Notes: generated from the sequence alone by a model not told the origin. A stretch of DNA of 64,000 bases from Pseudomonas sp. MPC6 (GCF_006094435.1 NZ_CP034783.1:124001-188000), one strand, 5' to 3'. Positions 9,953-23,566 are shown, counted from the stretch's first letter. Made by a program: numbers and translations.

Positions 9953-10378
9953 TTAGTGGCCGAACTTCTTGCGGATCTGCTGGACGGTGCGCAGCTGAGC
10001 TGCAGCCTCGGCCAGACGTGCGGCGGCAGAACCGTAATCGAATTCCGCGCCCCGCTCATGCAAGGCCTTCTCGGCAGCCTTTACGGCTTCCTGAGCGGAG
10101 GCTTCGTCCAGGTCGGCAGCACGTTGCACGGTGTCGGCAAGAACCTTGACCATGTTCGGCTGAACCTCGAGGAAACCGCCGGAGATGTAATACACCTCCT
10201 CTTCCCCGCCCTGCTTGATCAGGCGGATCGGGCCCGGCTTGAGATTAGTGATCAGCGGCGCGTGACCCAGGGCGATACCAAGATCACCCAGTGCACCGTG
10301 CGCAACCACCATCTCGACCAGGCCGGAGAAGATTTCCCCTTCCGCGCTGACGATATCGCAATGGACTGTCATAGCCAT
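9953..10378 (-). CDS. atpC: F1Fo ATP synthase epsilon subunit
   Basis: 141 residues, normal for the epsilon subunit of the F1 central stalk, which couples gamma rotation and inhibits ATP hydrolysis. The N-terminal beta-sandwich begins [19 protein letters not shown] and contains the conserved [14 protein letters not shown]. The C-terminal helical pair covers about residues 90-141 ([20 protein letters not shown]). It is the last gene of the atp operon, 45 bp after atpD, with a hairpin (GCGCCCGTTGCCGGGCGC) in the gap and a terminator downstream. Confidence 0.97.
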   Translation of the reverse strand: MAMTVHCDIVSAEGEIFSGLVEMVVAHGALGDLGIALGHAPLITNLKPGPIRLIKQGGEEEVYYISGGFLEVQPNMVKVLADTVQRAADLDEASAQEAVKAAEKALHERGAEFDYGSAAARLAEAAAQLRTVQQIRKKFGH

Positions 10379-10423
10379 CTGATTGCCTCAACCTAAATTA
10401 GCGCCCGTTGCCGGGCGCCGGGA

Positions 10424-11830
<1,407 letters not shown>

Positions 11831-12691
11831 TTAAACCGCGGCAGCGCCGCCGACGATTTCCGAGATCTCTTGGGTGATCGCAGCCTGACGCGCCTTGTTG
11901 TAGACCAGCTGCAAATCGCTGATCAAATCACCGGCGTTGTCGGTAGCGTTCTTCATCGCGATCATCCGCGCAGCTTGTTCAGCCGCGTTGTTCTCGACCA
12001 CCGCCTGGTAGACCTGCGACTCCACGTAACGGACCATCAAGCCGTCAAGCAGCTCTTTGGCGTCCGGTTCGTACAGATAATCCCAGTGGTGCTTGAGTTC
12101 CTTTTCCGGGGTCGCCACCAGTGGAATCAATTGCTCCACCGTAGGCAGCTGCGTCATGGTGTTGACGAACTTGTTGGACACCACGGACAGGCGATCAATA
12201 CGGCCGTCCAGGTAGGCATCCAGCATCACCTTGACGCTGCCGATCAAGTCATTGATCGACGGCTCTTCACCCAGGTGGCTGATAGCTGCAACGACGTTAC
12301 CGCCGAAGTTGCGGAAGAAAGCCGCACCCTTGCTACCCACTACACACAGATCGATCTCGACGCCGTTTTCGCGGTTTACCGCCATGTCCTTGACCAGGGC
12401 CTTGAACAGGTTGGTGTTCAAGCCACCACACAGACCACGGTCACTGCTCACCACAACATAACCGACACGCTTTACTTCACGGTCGAGCATGAACGGGTGG
12501 CGATATTCCGGGTTGGCGTTGGCCAGATGGCCAATAACCTGGCGGATGCGCTCCGCGTAAGGACGGCTAGCAGCCATGCGCATTTGTGCCTTGCGCATTT
12601 TACTGACCGCCACTTTTTCCATGGCGCTGGTAATCTTTTGCGTGCTTTTGATGCTCGCAATCTTACTGCGAATCTCTTTTGCGCCTGCCAT
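11831..12691 (-). CDS. atpG: F1Fo ATP synthase gamma subunit
   Basis: 286 residues, normal length. Gamma is the rotating shaft of F1. The N-terminal coiled-coil helix starts [20 protein letters not shown], and the C-terminal helix carries the family signature [15 protein letters not shown]. The central Rossmann-like domain includes [13 protein letters not shown]. It is 50 bp downstream of atpA; the gap holds the inverted repeat AGCGGGAGCC/GGCTCCCGCT around 12712-12735, which could tune relative expression within the operon. Confidence 0.97.
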   Translation of the reverse strand: MAGAKEIRSKIASIKSTQKITSAMEKVAVSKMRKAQMRMAASRPYAERIRQVIGHLANANPEYRHPFMLDREVKRVGYVVVSSDRGLCGGLNTNLFKALVKDMAVNRENGVEIDLCVVGSKGAAFFRNFGGNVVAAISHLGEEPSINDLIGSVKVMLDAYLDGRIDRLSVVSNKFVNTMTQLPTVEQLIPLVATPEKELKHHWDYLYEPDAKELLDGLMVRYVESQVYQAVVENNAAEQAARMIAMKNATDNAGDLISDLQLVYNKARQAAITQEISEIVGGAAAV

Positions 12692-12741
12692 GTAACACCT
12701 ATCAGGTTAGCAAGCGGGAGCCTTGCGGCTCCCGCTGCGGC

Positions 12742-14286
12742 TTACCAGGTTTGGGTGGCCTTGAACTTCTCGATACCGGCTTTCATGCCAGCGTCGATTT
12801 CGTCATTGAAGTCACCCTTCACGTTGATCTTCGCCATCAAATCGGCGTGATCGCGGTTGAAGTATCCAATCAGCGCTTGTTCGAAGCTGCCGATCTTGGC
12901 GATTTCAACGTCAGTCAGGAACCCACGCTCAGCGGCATACAGCGACAGCGCCATGTCAGCGATCGACATTGGTGCGTATTGCTTCTGCTTCATCAGCTCG
13001 GTAACGCGCTGACCATGCTCAAGTTGCTTACGGGTCGCTTCGTCCAGGTCAGAAGCGAACTGGGCGAATGCCGCCAGTTCACGGTACTGAGCCAGAGCGG
13101 TACGGATACCACCGGAGAGCTTCTTGATGATCTTGGTCTGAGCGGCACCACCCACACGGGATACCGAAACACCGGCGTTCACAGCAGGACGGATCCCGGA
13201 GTTGAACATGGCCGATTCCAGGAAGATCTGACCGTCGGTGATGGAAATCACGTTGGTCGGAACGAACGCGGAAACGTCGCCAGCCTGGGTTTCGATGATC
13301 GGCAGTGCGGTCAGGGAACCGGTTTTGCCGGTCACTGCGCCGTTGGTGAACTTCTCTACGTATTCTTCCGAAACGCGGGATGCGCGCTCCAGCAGACGGG
13401 AGTGGAGATAGAACACGTCGCCTGGGTAAGCTTCACGGCCTGGCGGACGGCGCAGCAGCAGGGAAATCTGGCGATAAGCCACTGCTTGCTTGGACAGATC
13501 GTCATAAACGATCAGCGCGTCTTCACCGCGGTCGCGGAAGAATTCACCCATGGTGCAACCGGAGTACGGTGCCAGGAATTGCAGTGCTGCAGATTCCGAA
13601 GCGCTCGCAGCCACGACGATGGTGTTAGCCAGCGCGCCGTTTTCTTCCAGCTTGCGAACCACGTTGGCGATGGTCGATTGTTTCTGACCGATCGCTACGT
13701 AGACGCAGAAAATGCCGCTGTTTTTCTGGTTGATGATCGCGTCGATCGCCAGAGCGGTTTTACCGATCTGACGGTCACCGATGATCAGCTCACGCTGGCC
13801 ACGGCCGACAGGGATCATGGCATCGACAGCCTTGTAGCCAGTCTGTACAGGCTGGTCTACCGACTTACGCCAGATCACGCCTGGAGCAACTTTCTCGACC
13901 GCATCGGTCTCGGTGTTGTTCAGTGGACCTTTGCCGTCAACCGGGTTACCCAGTGCGTCGACTACGCGACCCAGCAGTTCCTTACCAACCGGAACTTCGA
14001 GGATGCGGCCGGTGCACTTGGCGCTCATGCCTTCAGCCAGAGACTGGTAGGAGCCCAATACAACGGCGCCTACGGAGTCTTGCTCCAGGTTGAGAGCCAT
14101 ACCGAAGACGCCGCCCGGAAACTCGATCATCTCGCCGTACATGACGTCGGCCAGACCGTGAATCCGCACGATACCGTCAGATACGCTGACGACAGTGCCT
14201 TCGTTACGGGCTTGGGAGGTCACATCGAGCTTGTCGATGCGGCCCTTGATAATTTCACTTATTTCGGAAGGATTGAGTTGCTGCAT
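12742..14286 (-). CDS. atpA: F1Fo ATP synthase alpha subunit (regulatory)
   Basis: 514 residues, normal length. Alpha carries the non-catalytic nucleotide sites and alternates with beta in F1. Walker A reads [13 protein letters not shown]; the arginine-finger region contains [21 protein letters not shown], the alpha/beta family signature. The N-terminal crown starts [17 protein letters not shown]. It lies 21 bp after atpH and upstream of atpG. The long open frame on the opposite strand (12679-14580) is a compositional shadow. Confidence 0.98.
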   Translation of the reverse strand: MQQLNPSEISEIIKGRIDKLDVTSQARNEGTVVSVSDGIVRIHGLADVMYGEMIEFPGGVFGMALNLEQDSVGAVVLGSYQSLAEGMSAKCTGRILEVPVGKELLGRVVDALGNPVDGKGPLNNTETDAVEKVAPGVIWRKSVDQPVQTGYKAVDAMIPVGRGQRELIIGDRQIGKTALAIDAIINQKNSGIFCVYVAIGQKQSTIANVVRKLEENGALANTIVVAASASESAALQFLAPYSGCTMGEFFRDRGEDALIVYDDLSKQAVAYRQISLLLRRPPGREAYPGDVFYLHSRLLERASRVSEEYVEKFTNGAVTGKTGSLTALPIIETQAGDVSAFVPTNVISITDGQIFLESAMFNSGIRPAVNAGVSVSRVGGAAQTKIIKKLSGGIRTALAQYRELAAFAQFASDLDEATRKQLEHGQRVTELMKQKQYAPMSIADMALSLYAAERGFLTDVEIAKIGSFEQALIGYFNRDHADLMAKINVKGDFNDEIDAGMKAGIEKFKATQTW

Positions 14287-14307
14287 TGCTCTGCTGCCCC
14301 TTCAAAC

Positions 14308-14844
14308 TCAAGATTTCAATGCTTCGGCAAGGCTCGCGAGTTTTCCGCGAACCGAGCCATCGATTACCAGGTCGCCGGCGCGGATGACAATGCCCCCGAT
14401 AAGGGATTTGTCTTCCTCGACTTGCAGGCGCACTTCCCGGTTGAGTCGTGCACTGAGAACCTTGGCGAGTTTGTCTTGCTGTTCTTGGTTCAATGCAAAA
14501 GCACTGGTGACTTCAACGTCTACCGACTTCTCTTGTTCAGCCTTGTACAGGTCAAACAGAGCGGCAATCTCCGGCAATAGCGGGAGACGGTCGTTTTCGG
14601 CAACGACGTGAATGAAGTTCTGTGCCTTGGCATCAAACTTGTCGCCACACACGTCAATAAACGTGGTGGCCTTGTCTGCGCTCGTCAGTCGCGGGGCCTT
14701 GAGCACGCGCTGCATGGTGTCGTCTTGCGACACTGCTGCAGCCAGGCCGAGCATGGCTGACCAAGAGGCCAGTTGCTGGTGGGCCTGGGCGTGCTCGAAG
14801 GCTGCCTTAGCGTAAGGTCGGGCCAACGTGGTCAATTCTGCCAT
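14308..14844 (-). CDS. atpH: F1Fo ATP synthase delta subunit
   Basis: 178 residues, normal length. Delta sits on top of F1 and links it to the b-subunit stator. The N-terminal helical domain begins [20 protein letters not shown], and the C-terminal part contains the family signature [20 protein letters not shown]. It is 12 bp downstream of atpF and 21 bp upstream of atpA in the operon. Confidence 0.97.
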   Translation of the reverse strand: MAELTTLARPYAKAAFEHAQAHQQLASWSAMLGLAAAVSQDDTMQRVLKAPRLTSADKATTFIDVCGDKFDAKAQNFIHVVAENDRLPLLPEIAALFDLYKAEQEKSVDVEVTSAFALNQEQQDKLAKVLSARLNREVRLQVEEDKSLIGGIVIRAGDLVIDGSVRGKLASLAEALKS

Positions 14845-14856
14845 GATCGCCCTCGC

Positions 14857-15327
14857 TTAAATTTCAGCAGCCAGTTTGTTTACCAGCTCCGCGTGCGCGT
14901 TTTGATCGATTGTGGCACCCAGGATCTTCTCGGCGCCGCCAACGGCCAGAGCACCCAATTGGGCACGCAGCGCGTCTTTGACACTGTTCAGTTCCTGTTC
15001 GATCTCGGCCTGAGCCTGAACCTTCACACGGTCAGCGTCGATACGGGCTTTTTCAACAGCCTCTTCAACGATCTGGTTACCGCGTTTCTTGGCTTGCTCA
15101 ATGATCTCGGCTGCCTGAGCTTTAGCTTCGCGCAGTTGTTGACCCGCTTTATCTTGGGCCAACTCCAGGTCGCGAGCTGCTCGGGCGGCAGCGTCCAGTC
15201 CATCCGCGATCTTCTTCTGACGTTCGTGCAAAGCCGCGATGACCGGAGGCCACACGAACTTCATGCAAAACAGTACAAAAATGAAGAACGCAACGGACTG
15301 GCCAATCAGGGTTGCATTAATGTTCAC
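14857..15327 (-). CDS. atpF: F1Fo ATP synthase b subunit
   Basis: 156 residues, normal length. It has one N-terminal transmembrane helix (about residues 5-25, [20 protein letters not shown]) followed by a long, charged, Ala-rich helix that dimerises as the peripheral stalk. It starts [10 protein letters not shown] as is common in gammaproteobacteria. It lies 54 bp downstream of atpE and 12 bp before atpH. Confidence 0.97.
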   Translation of the reverse strand: MNINATLIGQSVAFFIFVLFCMKFVWPPVIAALHERQKKIADGLDAAARAARDLELAQDKAGQQLREAKAQAAEIIEQAKKRGNQIVEEAVEKARIDADRVKVQAQAEIEQELNSVKDALRAQLGALAVGGAEKILGATIDQNAHAELVNKLAAEI

Positions 15328-15381
15328 GCCAACACCTCGCTCGTTCGTTGCACATCACACCAATTACTCGAAGGTGAGTAA

Positions 15382-15654
<273 letters not shown>

Positions 15655-15772
15655 TTACGTCGTATGGTTTAGGTTTTTTAGATTTTAAAGCGGTAAAACA
15701 AATCGTTTCATAGCCCTGTTCGGGCCCCCACCCGTTTTACCGGGTGGGACATCAGACCAGCCGAGACTGGTC

Positions 15773-17066
<1,294 letters not shown>

Positions 17067-17140
17067 CGTTTTTGCTCCCCAATGATCGGCTGCCAGAATT
17101 CAATAACTTGGCATAATTTGTGCCGACAAAATGCGCGCAG

Positions 17141-17169
17141 AGTATAGGGGCGGTTCTGCCCCTATTCAA
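17141..17169 (-). promoter_or_regulatory. Sigma70 promoter of the atp operon
   Basis: On the minus strand TTGAAT (-35, plus-strand 17164-17169) and TATACT (-10, plus-strand 17141-17146) are separated by exactly 17 bases, about 75 bases before atpI. The spacer carries an inverted repeat: ATAGGGGC and GCCCCTAT around a 6-base loop. This could bind a regulator or act as the parB terminator stem, though no T-run follows. The rest of 17067-17214 shows nothing else. Confidence 0.75.
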
Positions 17170-17214
17170 CTGGCAGGTAGTGATTTCCACCTGCACGCTA
17201 CATGAGGAAATGTT

Positions 17215-18087
17215 TCAGCGAATGTGTGCAAGCACACCTTGAAGCTCATCGAGGGAGTTGTACCCGATCACCAACTGCCCTTTACCCTTTTTCCCGTGGC
17301 GGATCTGCACCGCAGAGCCCAAGCGCTCGGCCAGACGCTGTTCCAGCCGGGCGATATCCGGGTCTTGCTTTACCGGTTCAGCAGGCTCCGGTTTGCCACT
17401 CAACCACTGGCGAACCAGTGCCTCGGTCTGGCGTACGGTCAGCCCTCGTGCGACAACGTGTCGCGCCCCTTCAACCTGTTGATTTTCCGGTAAACCGAGC
17501 AAAGCACGGGCATGACCCATTTCCAGGTCGCCGTGGGACAGCATGGTTTTGATGACTTCCGGCAACGCGATCAAGCGTAGCAGGTTGGCCACGGTTACGC
17601 GGGATTTGCCCACGGCTTCGGCCACTTGTTGCTGGGTCAGCTGGAATTCCTGCTGCAAACGCTGCAAGGCCACCGCTTCTTCGATCGGATTGAGGTCCTC
17701 GCGCTGGATGTTCTCGATCAGCGCCATGGCGATCGCGGTTTCATCCGGTACGTCGCGAACCATCGCCGGGATGGTTTCCTGGCCGGCTTGCTGACTGGCG
17801 CGCCAGCGACGTTCGCCGGCAATGATTTCGAAGCGACCGCTGCCGATCGGACGAACCACGATCGGCTGCATCACGCCCTGGGCCTTGATCGACTGTGCCA
17901 GCTCCTCCAGCGCCTGAGGATCCATGTCCCGCCGTGGCTGGTACTTGCCACGCTGGATCAGGTCCAGGGGCAGGTGCTGCAGCTCGCGTTGATCCGCCTG
18001 CACCGCTTGTTCTTCCAGCGAGCTGACAGTCGGACCACTCAGCAGTGCATCCAGTCCACGTCCGAGACCTCGTTTCTTGACGGCCAT
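17215..18087 (-). CDS. parB: Chromosome-partitioning protein ParB
   Basis: 290 residues, normal for Pseudomonas ParB. It binds parS, spreads and loads condensin near the origin. The N-terminal ParA-interacting region (MAVKKRGLGRGLDALL) is followed by the ParB/Srx CTPase fold with GKYQPRRDM and GERRWRAS, the HTH around LTQQQVAEAVGKSRVTVANL, and a C-terminal dimerisation domain. Its likely target sites are the two parS sequences in recF at 29742 and 30372. It is 9 bp downstream of parA. Confidence 0.97.
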   Translation of the reverse strand: MAVKKRGLGRGLDALLSGPTVSSLEEQAVQADQRELQHLPLDLIQRGKYQPRRDMDPQALEELAQSIKAQGVMQPIVVRPIGSGRFEIIAGERRWRASQQAGQETIPAMVRDVPDETAIAMALIENIQREDLNPIEEAVALQRLQQEFQLTQQQVAEAVGKSRVTVANLLRLIALPEVIKTMLSHGDLEMGHARALLGLPENQQVEGARHVVARGLTVRQTEALVRQWLSGKPEPAEPVKQDPDIARLEQRLAERLGSAVQIRHGKKGKGQLVIGYNSLDELQGVLAHIR

Positions 18088-18096
18088 GGGGATTCC

Positions 18097-18894
18097 TTAA
18101 GTTGCCTGAGCGGCGGCGGTGCGTGAGTTTTTGCGTTGTCGGCGAACCATCTCGCCCGCCAATGCCAGATAGGCAATCGCGCCCCGCGAAGTCTTGTCGT
18201 ACACCAGCGCCGGCATGCCATAGCTTGGCGCCTCGGCCAGGCGAATGTTGCGCGGAATGACCGTGTCGTAGAGCTGCTCGCCGAAGTGCTCCTTGAGCTG
18301 CGCCGACACATCGTTCATCAGGCTCAGGCGCGGGTCGTACATGGTCCGCAGCAGGCCTTCGACTTTCAGGTTCGGGTTGAGCAGCTCGGCGATGCGCTTG
18401 ATGTTATCCACAAGGTCGCTCAAGCCTTCGAGTGCGAAGTACTCGCACTGCATGGGGATAATTACCCCATCAGCGGCGACCAGTGCGTTCAAGGTCAGCA
18501 TCGATAACGACGGCGGACAGTCGATCAGAATGTAATCGTAGTTTTCACGGATCGGCGCCAACGCGCTGCGCAGGCGACTCTCCTTCATCTGCATTTCCAG
18601 CAGAACCACTTCCGCGGCGGTCAGGTCGCGGTTGGCCGGCAACAGCTGGTAACCACCGTGCTCGGAGTAGTGCATGGCCTGAGCCAGATCACATTCGCCG
18701 ATCAGCAGGTCGTAGACCGAATTTTCCAGGCCGTGTTTATCCACACCGCTACCCATGGTGGCGTTGCCCTGTGGATCGAGATCGATCAGCAACACCCGGC
18801 GCTTGGTAGCGACCAGGGAAGCTGCGAGGTTGATACAGGTGGTGGTTTTGCCCACACCACCCTTTTGGTTCGCAATCGCGAATACCTTAGCCAT
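18097..18894 (-). CDS. parA: Chromosome-partitioning ATPase ParA (Soj)
   Basis: 265-residue Walker-type partition ATPase. The deviant Walker A motif is KGGVGKTTT near residue 11, and Walker B reads YILIDCPPSLSML. ATG at 18894 is chosen because MAKVFAIANQKGGVGKT is the family N-terminus; the open frame extends upstream to a TTG at 18912. It lies 18 bp downstream of rsmG and just before parB. Two perfect DnaA boxes lie inside the gene (18404, 18737). It acts with ParB on the nucleoid to separate the origins. Confidence 0.97.
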   Translation of the reverse strand: MAKVFAIANQKGGVGKTTTCINLAASLVATKRRVLLIDLDPQGNATMGSGVDKHGLENSVYDLLIGECDLAQAMHYSEHGGYQLLPANRDLTAAEVVLLEMQMKESRLRSALAPIRENYDYILIDCPPSLSMLTLNALVAADGVIIPMQCEYFALEGLSDLVDNIKRIAELLNPNLKVEGLLRTMYDPRLSLMNDVSAQLKEHFGEQLYDTVIPRNIRLAEAPSYGMPALVYDKTSRGAIAYLALAGEMVRRQRKNSRTAAAQAT

Positions 18895-18912
18895 TCTTGC
18901 TTGTGTTCCCAA

Positions 18913-19557
18913 TCATGCCGTGCGGCGCAGTATCAGCAGATGGCGTTGGCCTTGGCAACCAGGTACGGCCAGGGCGTGTTCGCTATCGAGGTGGAAGTCT
19001 GCCGGCAATGCTACCAGCTCATCAGCCGGATGAACGCCCTTCATTGCCAGCCAACGCGTATCGGTGTCGCCAAGGTGGCGAGTCCAGTTGCTGAAGTTCT
19101 CCATGCTGCTGAACGCCCGGGAGATGATCCCGTTGAAGGCTTGAGCAGGCTGAAATTCTTCGACGCGACTGTGGATAACTTGCAGGTTATCCAGTTTGAG
19201 TTCGAGTTTGACCTGGGTCAGGAAGCGGGTTTTCTTGCCATTGCTGTCCAGGCACGTCACTTGGGCCTCTGGAAACAGGATGGCCAGCGGAATACCGGGC
19301 ATACCGCCGCCGCTGCCAACGTCCAGCCAGCGACCGCTTTCGACGAACGGCATCACGCTCAAACTGTCGAGCAGGTGACGGGAGACCATTTCGTCCGGAT
19401 CGCGCACGGCGGTCAGGTTGTAGGCCTTGTTCCATTTTATCAACAGGGCCAGATAACCCAGCAGCTGGGCATGCTGAGTGTCGGATAACGTGACACCGAG
19501 CTGGCGAGCACCTGTGGATAACTCTTCTGCGTGTTGCGAGGTGACCGACGAACTCAA
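18913..19557 (-). CDS. rsmG: 16S rRNA (guanine527-N7)-methyltransferase
   Basis: 214 residues, normal for RsmG (GidB). It methylates G527 of 16S rRNA; loss gives low-level streptomycin resistance in other bacteria. The SAM-binding motif [16 protein letters not shown] lies near residue 72, preceded by the conserved [15 protein letters not shown]. Its start overlaps the mnmG stop by 4 bp (ATGA), so it is translationally coupled. Two perfect DnaA boxes lie within it (19170, 19513). Confidence 0.97.
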   Translation of the reverse strand: MSSSVTSQHAEELSTGARQLGVTLSDTQHAQLLGYLALLIKWNKAYNLTAVRDPDEMVSRHLLDSLSVMPFVESGRWLDVGSGGGMPGIPLAILFPEAQVTCLDSNGKKTRFLTQVKLELKLDNLQVIHSRVEEFQPAQAFNGIISRAFSSMENFSNWTRHLGDTDTRWLAMKGVHPADELVALPADFHLDSEHALAVPGCQGQRHLLILRRTA

Positions 19558-21455
19558 GCGCTTTGCTCCAACTGACGGCCAGCGCCGCGTTTTTTCAAAT
19601 GAATCATCAACAGCGAAATCGCCGCCGGCGTGACACCCGGAATACGTGACGCCTGGCCCAGGGTCTCTGGACGGGTCGCACCGAGCTTGCCCTGGATCTC
19701 TTTGGAGAGACCGGAAATATTCGTGTAATCGATATCCACAGGCAGTTTGGTGTCTTCGCTGGCCCGCAGGCGTGCGATTTCATCCTGCTGGCGGTCGATG
19801 TAACCGGCGTATTTGGTCTTGATTTCGACCTGCTCGGCCACTTGTGGATCTTCTGCCCCGCCACCGGTCACGGCGATCAGACCCGCGTAGTCGATTTCCG
19901 GACGGCTCAGCAGGTTGAGCAAATTGTATTCGTGGGTCAGCGGCGTGCCGAATTTTTCGGAGATTGCATCGCCTTGTTCGGTGCCCGGGCGAACCCAGGT
20001 ACTTTTCAAACGTTGTTCTTCCAGGGCAATGCTTTCGCGTTTGGTGCAGAACGCGGCCCAACGGGCGTCATCCACCAGCCCCAGTTCGCGACCTTTTTCG
20101 GTCAGGCGCAGGTCGGCGTTGTCTTCGCGCAGGATCAGGCGGTACTCGGCGCGGGAGGTAAACATCCGATACGGTTCCTGGGTACCCAGGGTAATCAGGT
20201 CGTCGACCAATACCCCGATGTACGCCTCGTCGCGACGCGGGCACCAGGCCTCTTTGCCCTGGGCACGCAAGGCGGCATTGGCCCCGGCCAGCAAACCTTG
20301 GGCGCCGGCTTCTTCGTAGCCGGTGGTGCCGTTGATTTGCCCGGCGAAGAACAGGCCGCCGATGACTTTGGTTTCCAGGTTGTACTTCAGGTCACGCGGG
20401 TCGAAGTAATCGTATTCGATGGCGTAACCCGGCCGCACGATGTGTGCGTTTTCCATGCCGCGGATCGATTGCACGATCTGCAACTGCACGTCGAACGGCA
20501 AGGATGTGGATATCCCGTTCGGGTACAACTCGTTGGTCGTCAGGCCTTCGGGTTCGATGAAGACCTGATGGCTTTCCTTGTCGGCAAAGCGATGAATTTT
20601 GTCTTCGATCGACGGGCAGTAGCGCGGGCCGATCCCTTCGATCACACCTGCATCGGAATACATCGGCGAACGGTCGAGGTTGGCGGCGATGATTTCGTGG
20701 GTGCGGGCGTTGGTGTGGGTAATCCAGCAACTGACCTGTTTCGGGTGCTGCTCTTTGGAGCCCATGAACGACATCACTGGAATCGGCGTATCGCCTGCTT
20801 GCTCGGTCATCACCGAGAAATCCACAGAGCGACCGTCGATGCGCGGCGGAGTACCGGTTTTCAGGCGACCCACGCGCAATGGCAATTCACGCAAACGGTG
20901 AGCCAGGGCAATCGATGGCGGATCACCGGCGCGACCGCCGGAAAAATTCTGCATGCCGATGTGGATAAGTCCACCGAGGAAGGTGCCGGTGGTCAACACC
21001 ACGGAATCGGCGAGGAAACGCAGACCCATCTGGGTGACTACACCGCGCACTTGGTCCTGTTCGACGATCAGGTCATCGGCTGCTTGTTGAAATATCCACA
21101 GGTTCGCCTGGTTTTCCAGGGTTTCGCGGACAGCGGCCTTGTACAGAACCCGGTCGGCCTGAGCGCGAGTCGCTCGCACGGCCGGGCCTTTACGGCTGTT
21201 CAACACGCGAAATTGAATTCCACCCTTATCGGTAGCCATGGCCATCGCGCCGCCCAGGGCGTCGATTTCCTTGACCAGGTGGCTTTTGCCGATCCCGCCA
21301 ATGGCCGGGTTGCAACTCATGGCACCAAGGGTTTCCACGTTATGCGTCAGCAACAGGGTTTTTGCCCCCATGCGTGCTGACGCCAGTGCTGCCTCGGTAC
21401 CGGCATGACCGCCGCCGATGACGATCACTTCAAAACGGGAAGGGAAATCCACCAC
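19554..21455 (-). CDS. mnmG: tRNA uridine-5-carboxymethylaminomethyl modification enzyme MnmG
   Basis: 633 residues, normal for MnmG (GidA). With MnmE it forms cmnm5U34 in several tRNAs. The FAD dinucleotide fold [19 protein letters not shown] is near the N-terminus, and the conserved [10 protein letters not shown] and YDYFDPRDL segments are present, with the family C-terminal helical domain. It is followed by rsmG with a 4-bp overlap. Upstream lies the origin-like region 21599-21867, an arrangement that recalls enteric oriC next to gidA. Confidence 0.98.
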   Translation of the reverse strand: MVDFPSRFEVIVIGGGHAGTEAALASARMGAKTLLLTHNVETLGAMSCNPAIGGIGKSHLVKEIDALGGAMAMATDKGGIQFRVLNSRKGPAVRATRAQADRVLYKAAVRETLENQANLWIFQQAADDLIVEQDQVRGVVTQMGLRFLADSVVLTTGTFLGGLIHIGMQNFSGGRAGDPPSIALAHRLRELPLRVGRLKTGTPPRIDGRSVDFSVMTEQAGDTPIPVMSFMGSKEQHPKQVSCWITHTNARTHEIIAANLDRSPMYSDAGVIEGIGPRYCPSIEDKIHRFADKESHQVFIEPEGLTTNELYPNGISTSLPFDVQLQIVQSIRGMENAHIVRPGYAIEYDYFDPRDLKYNLETKVIGGLFFAGQINGTTGYEEAGAQGLLAGANAALRAQGKEAWCPRRDEAYIGVLVDDLITLGTQEPYRMFTSRAEYRLILREDNADLRLTEKGRELGLVDDARWAAFCTKRESIALEEQRLKSTWVRPGTEQGDAISEKFGTPLTHEYNLLNLLSRPEIDYAGLIAVTGGGAEDPQVAEQVEIKTKYAGYIDRQQDEIARLRASEDTKLPVDIDYTNISGLSKEIQGKLGATRPETLGQASRIPGVTPAAISLLMIHLKKRGAGRQLEQSA

Positions 21456-21598
21456 GCACCTCGTGCCTGCTTCAGTCAGGTAATCAGAAATAGTTTGAGC
21501 ACAGGTTTTTGGACCTGGTCGGCAAGTATAGGGACTTCGCCCTTCCTAAAGAACCCTTTGCACAAAATTTAACCAGCTGTGGAAAAGTCGGCTTAACA

Positions 21599-21867
21599 GA
21601 AATTAAAAAGAAAGAAATTTATTAAATCTTTGTTTTTATGTTTATTTCTACTGAGGCACATTTCTGTGGATAGATTTACACAGCCCTTTATATTCAACGT
21701 GTACAGAGAATCAAAACCCTGTGATCATGTGCCAATGAGGCCCTTGGATAACCGGTTTAAGCCTGTGGATGAAAGGGGTGGTTATCCACAGCTGTGGTTA
21801 TTCGCAGTTTTCAGGCCCTGTTATCAACTGCCCTTAGTGGCAGTTATTCACAGGGCTTAATCCACAG
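21599..21867. other. Origin-like module: AT-rich block plus DnaA boxes between mnmG and mnmE
   Basis: A 269-bp block in the 683-bp gene-free gap. An A/T-rich segment (about 21599-21655) is followed by TGTGGATAG (21665), CCTGTGGATGAAAG (21762), perfect TTATCCACA (21782-21790), TTATTCGCA (21798), TTATTCACA (21844-21852) and AATCCACAG (21859-21867). The layout matches the rpmH-dnaA oriC at 26230-26498 in length, order and spacing: TCTGTGGATA, then TGTACAGAGAAT 37 bases on, CCTGTGG at 99, TTATCCACAG at 119 and the next box at 181 in both copies. I read it as a second origin or DnaA-binding module. The remaining gap (21456-21598 and 21868-22018) shows no gene. Confidence 0.85.
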
Positions 21868-21962
21868 AAATTCTCTGAATCAGCAAATCCCGGGCACGGA
21901 AAATTCGCTCAAGCAGAAAGAATCTGCTCGGCACTGGAAGAAAATTCACGAGAAAGGAAGAA

Positions 21963-21989
21963 ACAGACAGGCTCGAATGGCCTGTCTGT
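21963..21989 (-). terminator. Possible mnmE terminator hairpin
   Basis: ACAGACAGGC and GCCTGTCTGT form a perfect 10-bp stem with a 7-base loop. On the minus strand a T-rich stretch (TTTCTTCCTTTCT) follows. It lies about 150 bases beyond the mnmE stop, after the REP pair, and separates mnmE from the origin-like module. Confidence 0.5.
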
Positions 21990-22018
21990 GGGGCAACGCG
22001 TGTACACCGATCTGTTTC

Positions 22019-22107
22019 TGTAGGAGCTGGCTTGCCAGCGAAGGGGCAGTCACATTCAATATTGATTTGTCAGAAAGTCCGCCTTCGCTGGCAAGCCAGC
22101 TCCTACA
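22019..22107. repeat. Inverted REP pair, GGAGCTGGCTTGCCAGCGAAGG type
   Basis: TGTAGGAGCTGGCTTGCCAG at the left is mirrored by its complement at the right (CTGGCAAGCCAGCTCCTACA) around about 40 bases. It lies between the mnmE stop (22139) and the mnmG-side gap. The same family recurs at 49107, 52166 and 57634. Confidence 0.9.
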
Positions 22108-22138
22108 AAGATCGTATTCTTTCCGTAGGTGATGGCCC

Positions 22139-23509
22139 CTATTTACCGATGCAGAAGCTGGAAAAGATGCGCCCCAACAGATCATCGGAGCTGAAAGCAC
22201 CGGTGATTTCACCCAACGAGTGCTGGGCCTGGCGCAGATCTTCGGCCAGCAGTTCACCGGCACCTGCCAACGTCAGCTGCGCACGGCCGTGCTCGAGGGA
22301 AGCGCTGGCATGGCGCAACGCTTCAAGGTGACGCCTGCGAGCGCTGAAGCTGCTCTCGGAGGTCTGTTCATAGCCCATGCAGGCCTTGAGATGATCACGC
22401 AGCAGTTCCAGGCCGTCGCCGGCAGATTTGGCGCTGAGGCTGATGGTGACGTGTCCATCCTCGCTGACTTCCATGGCAATGGCTTCGCCGGTCAGGTCTG
22501 CCTTGTTGCGGATCAACGTGACTTTCGCCGGGTCCGGACGGGTTTCCAGGAATTCAGGCCACAACGCGAATGGATCAAGTGCTTCGGGTGCGGTGGCGTC
22601 GACCACCAGCAATACGCGATCGGCTTCGCCAATGGCCTTCAATGCCCGCTCGACGCCGATTTTTTCCACATGATCATCGGTATCGCGCAAACCTGCGGTA
22701 TCGACCACATGCAGCGGCATGCCATCGATGTGGATATGTTCGCGAAGAATGTCACGGGTCGTGCCGGCAATCTCGGTGACGATCGCCGCTTCACGACCGG
22801 CCAATGCATTCAGCAGGCTGGATTTCCCCGCATTCGGTCGTCCGGCAATCACCACCGTCATGCCGTCGCGCAGCAATGCCCCCTGCCCGGCTTCACGCAA
22901 TACGGTGGATAACTCATCACGTACCTTGTCGAGCATGCTCAGTACATGGCCATCGGCAAGGAAGTCGATTTCTTCCTCCGGGAAATCGATGGCCGCTTCG
23001 ACATAGATCCGCAGGCCAATCAATTGCTCGGTGAGGTGATGCACACGCTCGGAAAATGCACCCTGCAAGGAGCGCAGGGCATTGCGTGCCGCCTGGGCCG
23101 AGCTCGCCTCGATCAAGTCGGCGATGGCTTCGGCCTGGGCCAGGTCGAGCTTGTCGTTGAGGAAGGCGCGTTCGCTGAATTCACCGGGTCGGGCCAGTCG
23201 GCAGCCCAGTTCCAGGCAACGCTTGAGCAGCATATCCAGAACAATCGGGCCGCCATGGCCTTGGAGTTCCAATACATCTTCGCCGGTGAACGAGTTCGGA
23301 CCCGGGAAATACAGGGCAATGCCTTGGTCCAGAACCTCATCGTTTTCACTGAGGAAGGGGCCGTAGTGGGCGAATCGCGGCTTGAGTTCACGACCGCTGA
23401 AGGCCTTGGCCGCGACACTCGCCAGAGGCCCGGAAATACGGACGATGCCGACACCGCCACGACCTTGGGCGGTGGCGACGGCAGCGATGGTTTCACGAGG
23501 AACGCTCAT
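22139..23509 (-). CDS. mnmE: tRNA uridine-5-carboxymethylaminomethyl modification GTPase MnmE
   Basis: 456 residues, normal for MnmE (TrmE). ATG at 23509 gives the family N-terminus [20 protein letters not shown]; the frame continues to a TTG at 23527. It has an N-terminal folate-binding domain, an inserted GTPase domain with G1 [14 protein letters not shown] and G3 [10 protein letters not shown], and the invariant C-terminal FCIGK whose Cys is functional. It partners MnmG, encoded on the other side of the origin-like gap. No strong Shine-Dalgarno is visible. Confidence 0.98.
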   Translation of the reverse strand: MSVPRETIAAVATAQGRGGVGIVRISGPLASVAAKAFSGRELKPRFAHYGPFLSENDEVLDQGIALYFPGPNSFTGEDVLELQGHGGPIVLDMLLKRCLELGCRLARPGEFSERAFLNDKLDLAQAEAIADLIEASSAQAARNALRSLQGAFSERVHHLTEQLIGLRIYVEAAIDFPEEEIDFLADGHVLSMLDKVRDELSTVLREAGQGALLRDGMTVVIAGRPNAGKSSLLNALAGREAAIVTEIAGTTRDILREHIHIDGMPLHVVDTAGLRDTDDHVEKIGVERALKAIGEADRVLLVVDATAPEALDPFALWPEFLETRPDPAKVTLIRNKADLTGEAIAMEVSEDGHVTISLSAKSAGDGLELLRDHLKACMGYEQTSESSFSARRRHLEALRHASASLEHGRAQLTLAGAGELLAEDLRQAQHSLGEITGAFSSDDLLGRIFSSFCIGK

Positions 23510-23541
23510 AAACCGGTATCCAGACAAAAGTGACAGATAGC

Positions 23542-23566
23542 AAAACGCCCCACTAGGGGGCGTTTT
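23542..23566 (-). terminator. Rho-independent terminator after yidC
   Basis: AAAACGCCCC and GGGGCGTTTT pair around a short loop; reading the minus strand from yidC, the stem ends in TTTT. A perfect DnaA box (23573-23581) lies between it and the yidC stop. Confidence 0.85.

Noticed and set aside
12679..14580. Long open frame antisense to atpA and atpH
   Set aside because: Covers two certain genes, spans their boundary, and has no recognisable motif.
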